Part shown: one piece after another, positions 61,206 to 64,000 of the stretch
Position numbering within the stretch: the stretch's first letter is position 1
Layout: the number at the start of each line of letters is the position of its first letter
From: Vibrio maerlii
GTDB lineage: Bacteria; Pseudomonadota; Gammaproteobacteria; Enterobacterales; Vibrionaceae
Length of the DNA stretch: 64,000 nucleotides
Assembly (NCBI RefSeq): GCF_003415655.1
Contig: NZ_QRHC01000002.1
Span: forward strand, 671,446-735,445
Direction of reading: 5' to 3'
Program-made: the position numbers and the translations under genes
The notes under the pieces: model-generated
What the model was told of the DNA's origin: nothing
The model's database searches: none
What the model saw: only the letters and a program-made list of their open reading frames with translations

Positions 61206-61604
61206 TTATGCATAGCTTTCTATTTGACAATCAAAGGTCACCCATCCCTGTTTGTTCTCCTCATAGATAGAGAAGCTTGGGATTGGGAAGTCGCTTTCCT
61301 TGAACAAGCCAACAGGTACCACGAGCGCGTCAGGCGCCGCGCTCAATTGCATGAGCATGGTAGTTCCGCAGCATGGGCAAAAGGAATAAGTGACTTGGTG
61401 ACCGCTATCCGCGATTCGAGTAAATTGGGTTGTCTCGCCATTGAGCGAAACCTGTTCTTTAGCGAACCGTGCTTGAACCCCAAAAATACTGCCTGTGCGT
61501 TTTTGACATTCGAAGCAGTGGCAAACGGCCGTTCTCAAGGGTTCACCCTGGCATACTAAGGCGACCTTGTGGCACTTACACTCTGCGGTACGGACTTTGT
61601 TCAT
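61206..61604 (-). CDS. GFA-family (Mss4-like) zinc protein
   Basis: 132 residues of the glutathione-dependent formaldehyde-activating (GFA) fold. Zinc ligands: CKC near residue 9, CHCFEC (about 30-35), and CPCC near 77. The family is named for formaldehyde activation, but most members have unknown activity. No formaldehyde dehydrogenase or other partner is nearby. Confidence 0.85.
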   Translation of the reverse strand: MNKVRTAECKCHKVALVCQGEPLRTAVCHCFECQKRTGSIFGVQARFAKEQVSLNGETTQFTRIADSGHQVTYSFCPCCGTTMLMQLSAAPDALVVPVGLFKESDFPIPSFSIYEENKQGWVTFDCQIESYA

Positions 61605-61679
61605 TAATAAGGTTGCTCTATTTCCGAAATGCTTTACCTGTTAGTCTAGTGCATTCTTTGCAAAACGATAAGGACTGTC

Positions 61680-61841
61680 ATGGCGCGCCGTCGATTTCTT
61701 CCTATTCCTCTTATCTTATTGATCCCGATAGTGTTATTGATCATTGTTGTGGTTGCAGGCGTTTATCGCTTCAGTTTATCGGATGAAGAGATCCTACAAA
61801 AGCAAGGTCTTATCCAAGTGTCAGAAAGTGACACGCCTTGA
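61680..61841 (+). CDS. Small single-span membrane protein (53 aa)
   Basis: Starts MARRRFLPIPLILLIPIV and continues LLIIVVVAGVYRF, a basic N-terminus plus one long hydrophobic span, then a 20-residue acidic tail (SDEEILQKQGLIQVSESDTP). AAGGA precedes the ATG by 6 bases. It lies 93 bases upstream of the M23 endopeptidase gene in the same direction. I do not recognise it. The topology suggests an N-in membrane peptide with a periplasmic tail. Confidence 0.6.
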   Translation: MARRRFLPIPLILLIPIVLLIIVVVAGVYRFSLSDEEILQKQGLIQVSESDTP

Positions 61842-61934
61842 ATGTTGACAATCATATGATGCTTAAACATTGAAAAATCGGTAATCTAACGATTCGCTTT
61901 GCGAACCTGTGTTAATCAAAACTAGCTCAACTTC

Positions 61935-63257
61935 ATGTATTCATCTAAACAAAAACAACCGATGCAGTCCAAGCGCTTTAGAAAAGCGAGCTTCATTGCA
62001 TTAGGAGCAATAATCGCGTGTACTGCGTCAGCGTATGCAGTAACCGCCAGCGATAGCCGTAAAGTGGTTCCTCTTAACCTAACGGCTGAATCTATTTATG
62101 CGAGTAATCGCGTTGATGAGCTCTCCGACAAGACTGTCGATACTCCGCCTTCTTATCGGTATCAAATTGCAAAAGGCGATAGTCTGAGCAAAATCTTTGA
62201 CAAGCTTGGCTTTGGTTATTCTGAGCTTATGAGTGTTATGGAAACGGACCTCAACTTCTTAGCCCTTGATACCTTAAAACCGGGTAACACCCTGAGATTC
62301 TGGCGTGATGAAGAATCTCAAAAGCTTGCCAAAATGGAAATTGAGTTCAATCTTGCAGAGAAAGCTCAATATGTTCTTCAGGACGATGGCTCTTACGAGT
62401 ACAAAGACGTCTCCGTTGAAGGAGAGTGGAAGCAAGTTGCGATTGTTGGTGAGATCAACGGAAGCTTCTCTGGTTCTGCAAACCGTGCCGGTGTCGGCAA
62501 TACTCAAATTGAAGAGATGGTTTACCTCTTAAAAGACAAAATGAATTTTGCTCGCGATCTTCGTGCAGGTGATCGATTTGAAGTGGTTGAAACTCGTCAA
62601 TTCGTAGAAAACCCAATGACGGAGCAGCTTGAAGCGACAGGCAATGTTGAAATTCAAGCGATTAAAATCCATAACCGTGGTCGGGATGTTACCGCTTATA
62701 AACATACTGATGGTCAGTACTACGATAAGAATGGCGACAGTTTGCAACGAGCCTTTCAGCGCTATCCTGTTCGTCAGGGGACTCGAATCAGCTCCAGTTT
62801 CAACCCTAATCGTAAGCACCCAGTGACAGGCCGCGTATCACCTCACAACGGTACCGACTTTGCGATGTCTGTGGGTAACCCAGTTTACTCTACCGGTGAT
62901 GGCAAAGTCATTCTGGTAAGAAATCACCCTTATGCGGGAAAATATGTCGTTATTCAACATGATTCCGTGTATAAAACTCGCTATCTACATCTAAATAAGA
63001 TCTTAGTGAAAAAAGGTCAGAGCATTTCGCGTGGTCAACGAATTGGTCTTTCAGGTAAAACGGGTCGAGTTACTGGTCCACACCTGCATTATGAATTGAT
63101 CGTTCGTGGGCGTGCTGTTAATGCAATGACAGCGAATATCCCTATGGCGAGCTCTGTGCCGAAAAGTGAAAAGGCGTCATTTATTGCTCGTAAGAACGAG
63201 CTGGATGAGCTTATAAACCAACATAGTCTACAGCTAGCGGCGAACACCGAGCGGTAG
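61935..63257 (+). CDS. M23-family peptidoglycan DD-endopeptidase (Shy/MepM-like)
   Basis: Cell-wall hydrolase cutting peptide crosslinks, 440 residues. N-terminal span (ASFIALGAIIACTASAYA), a LysM/OapA-like domain (YRYQIAKGDSLSKIFDKLGF, residues ~74-125), a linker domain, then the zinc peptidase domain with HNGTDF (first His and Asp) and GPHLHYEL (H-x-H). The layout matches the Vibrio ShyA/ShyB/ShyC endopeptidases, but I cannot tell which one. A second ATG at 61962 is possible. Followed after 16 bases by a small gene. Confidence 0.87.
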   Translation: MYSSKQKQPMQSKRFRKASFIALGAIIACTASAYAVTASDSRKVVPLNLTAESIYASNRVDELSDKTVDTPPSYRYQIAKGDSLSKIFDKLGFGYSELMSVMETDLNFLALDTLKPGNTLRFWRDEESQKLAKMEIEFNLAEKAQYVLQDDGSYEYKDVSVEGEWKQVAIVGEINGSFSGSANRAGVGNTQIEEMVYLLKDKMNFARDLRAGDRFEVVETRQFVENPMTEQLEATGNVEIQAIKIHNRGRDVTAYKHTDGQYYDKNGDSLQRAFQRYPVRQGTRISSSFNPNRKHPVTGRVSPHNGTDFAMSVGNPVYSTGDGKVILVRNHPYAGKYVVIQHDSVYKTRYLHLNKILVKKGQSISRGQRIGLSGKTGRVTGPHLHYELIVRGRAVNAMTANIPMASSVPKSEKASFIARKNELDELINQHSLQLAANTER

Positions 63258-63273
63258 AGAAAGAGATAGAACA

Positions 63274-63624
63274 ATGGATCAAAAAGAATTCGAACAACTA
63301 GTCAAAACGTTATGTGAACAAACTTCTTTGCCACAAGCGCTAGATTTATTAAAACAAAGTGCTGATGAAGAGGTGGCGGCAGCTGCTGAATCTCTCACTG
63401 GCCAGTTCGCATTGGCAGAAGTTGAAGGTGAAAAGCGTATCTATCATGTAACGCTAGAAGCTGATGACAATGGAGAAGAGCAAGAGTATCTAGAACATGT
63501 GATGAACGAGGGTGAACACGTTATCAAGTTCGTTGCGTGGTTCTTCGATGCGCAGTTTGGTATCAAACAAAAGGATACTTACCAAGCGGCAGGTAAGACC
63601 TACCAGCAACCAAAGCGCAAGTAG
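63274..63624 (+). CDS. Hypothetical protein downstream of the endopeptidase
   Basis: 116 residues, strongly acidic, cytoplasmic, with no span or signal. It has an N-terminal helical part (EQLVKTLCEQTSLPQALDLL) and a beta-rich second half (EKRIYHVTLEADDNGEEQEY) followed by an aromatic FVAWFFDAQFGIKQK. The 16-base gap from the endopeptidase gene contains AGAAAGAG and implies co-transcription. I do not recognise the family. Confidence 0.7.
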   Translation: MDQKEFEQLVKTLCEQTSLPQALDLLKQSADEEVAAAAESLTGQFALAEVEGEKRIYHVTLEADDNGEEQEYLEHVMNEGEHVIKFVAWFFDAQFGIKQKDTYQAAGKTYQQPKRK

Positions 63625-63655
63625 ACCTGTAAGAGCTTAGATAGCCAGATAACTA

Positions 63656-63730
63656 GATCGCTTCGCTGCTGGAAAACTGGATATCTAGATTCTTCCAAAC
63701 TGACGAAATAGGGGGTTGACGTGTAAACGT
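63656..63730. repeat. Dispersed repeat, copy 3, cut by an insertion sequence
   Basis: It matches copies 1 and 2: TCGCTTCGCTGCTGGAAAAC then TGGATATCTAGATT, and GGGTTGACG followed by TGTAAACGT. The hairpin's right arm (CGTCAACCC) is missing after AACGT at 63730, where the IS256-type element begins. Confidence 0.75.
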
Positions 63731-64000
63731 GAGACTGTCTTAAATTCTGTGTAACTGTCTAAACTTAAAGCCGTAATGGCTAAGGATAGGCACATGGATA
63801 AGAAAGCACTTGAAGCTTTTGCTAAAGAAGCTGCAAAGGGAATTAAAACTCCCGAAGACTTAACTGAATTCAGTCAGATGCTCAAAAAGATCACTGTTGA
63901 GGCTGCTCTCAACGCTGAAATGGATGAGCATCTTGGCTATGAAAAACACCAACCTTCTAAATCCAATAACAGCCGAAATGGAAAGAGTTCCAAGAGTGTA
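63731..64000 (+). mobile_element. IS256-family insertion sequence, left part only
   Basis: The left end appears to start GAGACTGTCTTAAATTCTGT at 63731, the type of end seen in IS256-family elements. The transposase gene begins at 63794, and the element runs off the window. The flanking dispersed repeat is truncated exactly here, supporting the boundary. The target duplication and right end cannot be seen. Confidence 0.75.
63794..64000 (+). CDS. IS256-family transposase, N-terminal fragment at window edge
   Basis: The first 69 residues of a mutator-type DDE transposase: MDKKALEAFAKEAAKGIKTP, then LKKITVEAALNAEMDEHLGY. The EMDEHLGYEKH segment is diagnostic of IS256-family transposases. The frame is open to the end of the window; catalytic residues lie beyond it. 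Confidence 0.88.
   Translation, partial: MDKKALEAFAKEAAKGIKTPEDLTEFSQMLKKITVEAALNAEMDEHLGYEKHQPSKSNNSRNGKSSKSV

Noticed and set aside
61845..61873. Sigma-70 promoter for the M23 gene
   Set aside because: A perfect TTGACA is present, but the sequence 17 bases downstream (CATTGA) is a poor -10 box.

Overview
The window reads as a Vibrio chromosome segment. The gene families and their order (divergent malK / malEFG, the tonB1-exbB1-exbD1-hutBCD block facing hutWXZ, a LuxT-like TetR regulator, sbcDC) match what is known from Vibrio, where mal and hut lie on the smaller chromosome. Placement on chromosome II is therefore an inference. No rRNA, tRNA, CRISPR array or phage block was seen. The only insertion sequence is an IS256-type element cut by the right edge.

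Layout: (1) 1-5.8 kb, maltose/maltodextrin ABC importer with a long divergent control region (CRP-like and MalT-like sites, a terminator hairpin in the malK leader). (2) 5.9-16 kb, housekeeping genes: a small orphan ORF, an acyl-CoA thioesterase followed by a ~20-copy octanucleotide array, the SbcCD nuclease, two acetyltransferases, a YghU-type GST, a methyltransferase and a HAD phosphatase. (3) 16.1-25.6 kb, a self-contained sugar uptake and hydrolysis cluster: LacI-type regulator, two GTAACCGGTTAC operators, lipoprotein binding protein, two permeases, ATPase, GH3 glycosidase and a GH63-like glycosidase. The sugar is unknown. (4) 25.7-34 kb, a CDGSH/glutamate-synthase-domain protein, an SDR, an Nth-like glycosylase, a radical SAM protein, an RhlE-type helicase, two divergent LysR regulators and a 52-residue membrane peptide. 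(5) 34-43.9 kb, a heterodimeric MdlAB-like exporter, a cupin protein, an acyltransferase, a secreted protein built of 20-residue repeats, a YfcZ/YiiS-family protein, LuxT, a double gene remnant and L-serine dehydratase. (6) 43.9-51.7 kb, the haem uptake and degradation locus. (7) 51.7-64 kb, a parvulin, an outer-membrane barrel, an orphan trio of TadG/TadE-like genes, a cytoplasmic alpha-amylase, a chemoreceptor with a sigma-28-like promoter, a YjiH-type membrane protein, a GFA protein, an M23 endopeptidase and the IS256 edge.

Functional links: the mal genes, the GH3/GH63 cluster and the cytoplasmic amylase make this a carbohydrate-oriented region. In the haem locus, TonB1/ExbBD1 energise outer-membrane uptake, HutBCD crosses the inner membrane, and HutW/HutX/HutZ handle or open the porphyrin.

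The most unusual signal is a set of minus-strand genes (thioesterase, LacI regulator, MdlB-like exporter) whose stop codon is itself the first unit of a TAGAGAGC octamer array lying between the gene and its terminator. Two of the arrays sit in a dispersed repeat that recurs at the right edge, where the IS256 element interrupts it. Also of note: a deletion scar that removed the 5' halves of a divergent regulator/symporter pair, candidate small RNAs next to orphan terminators, and an Nth-family protein whose lyase lysine is replaced. All calls come from reading the sequence; no database search was run.
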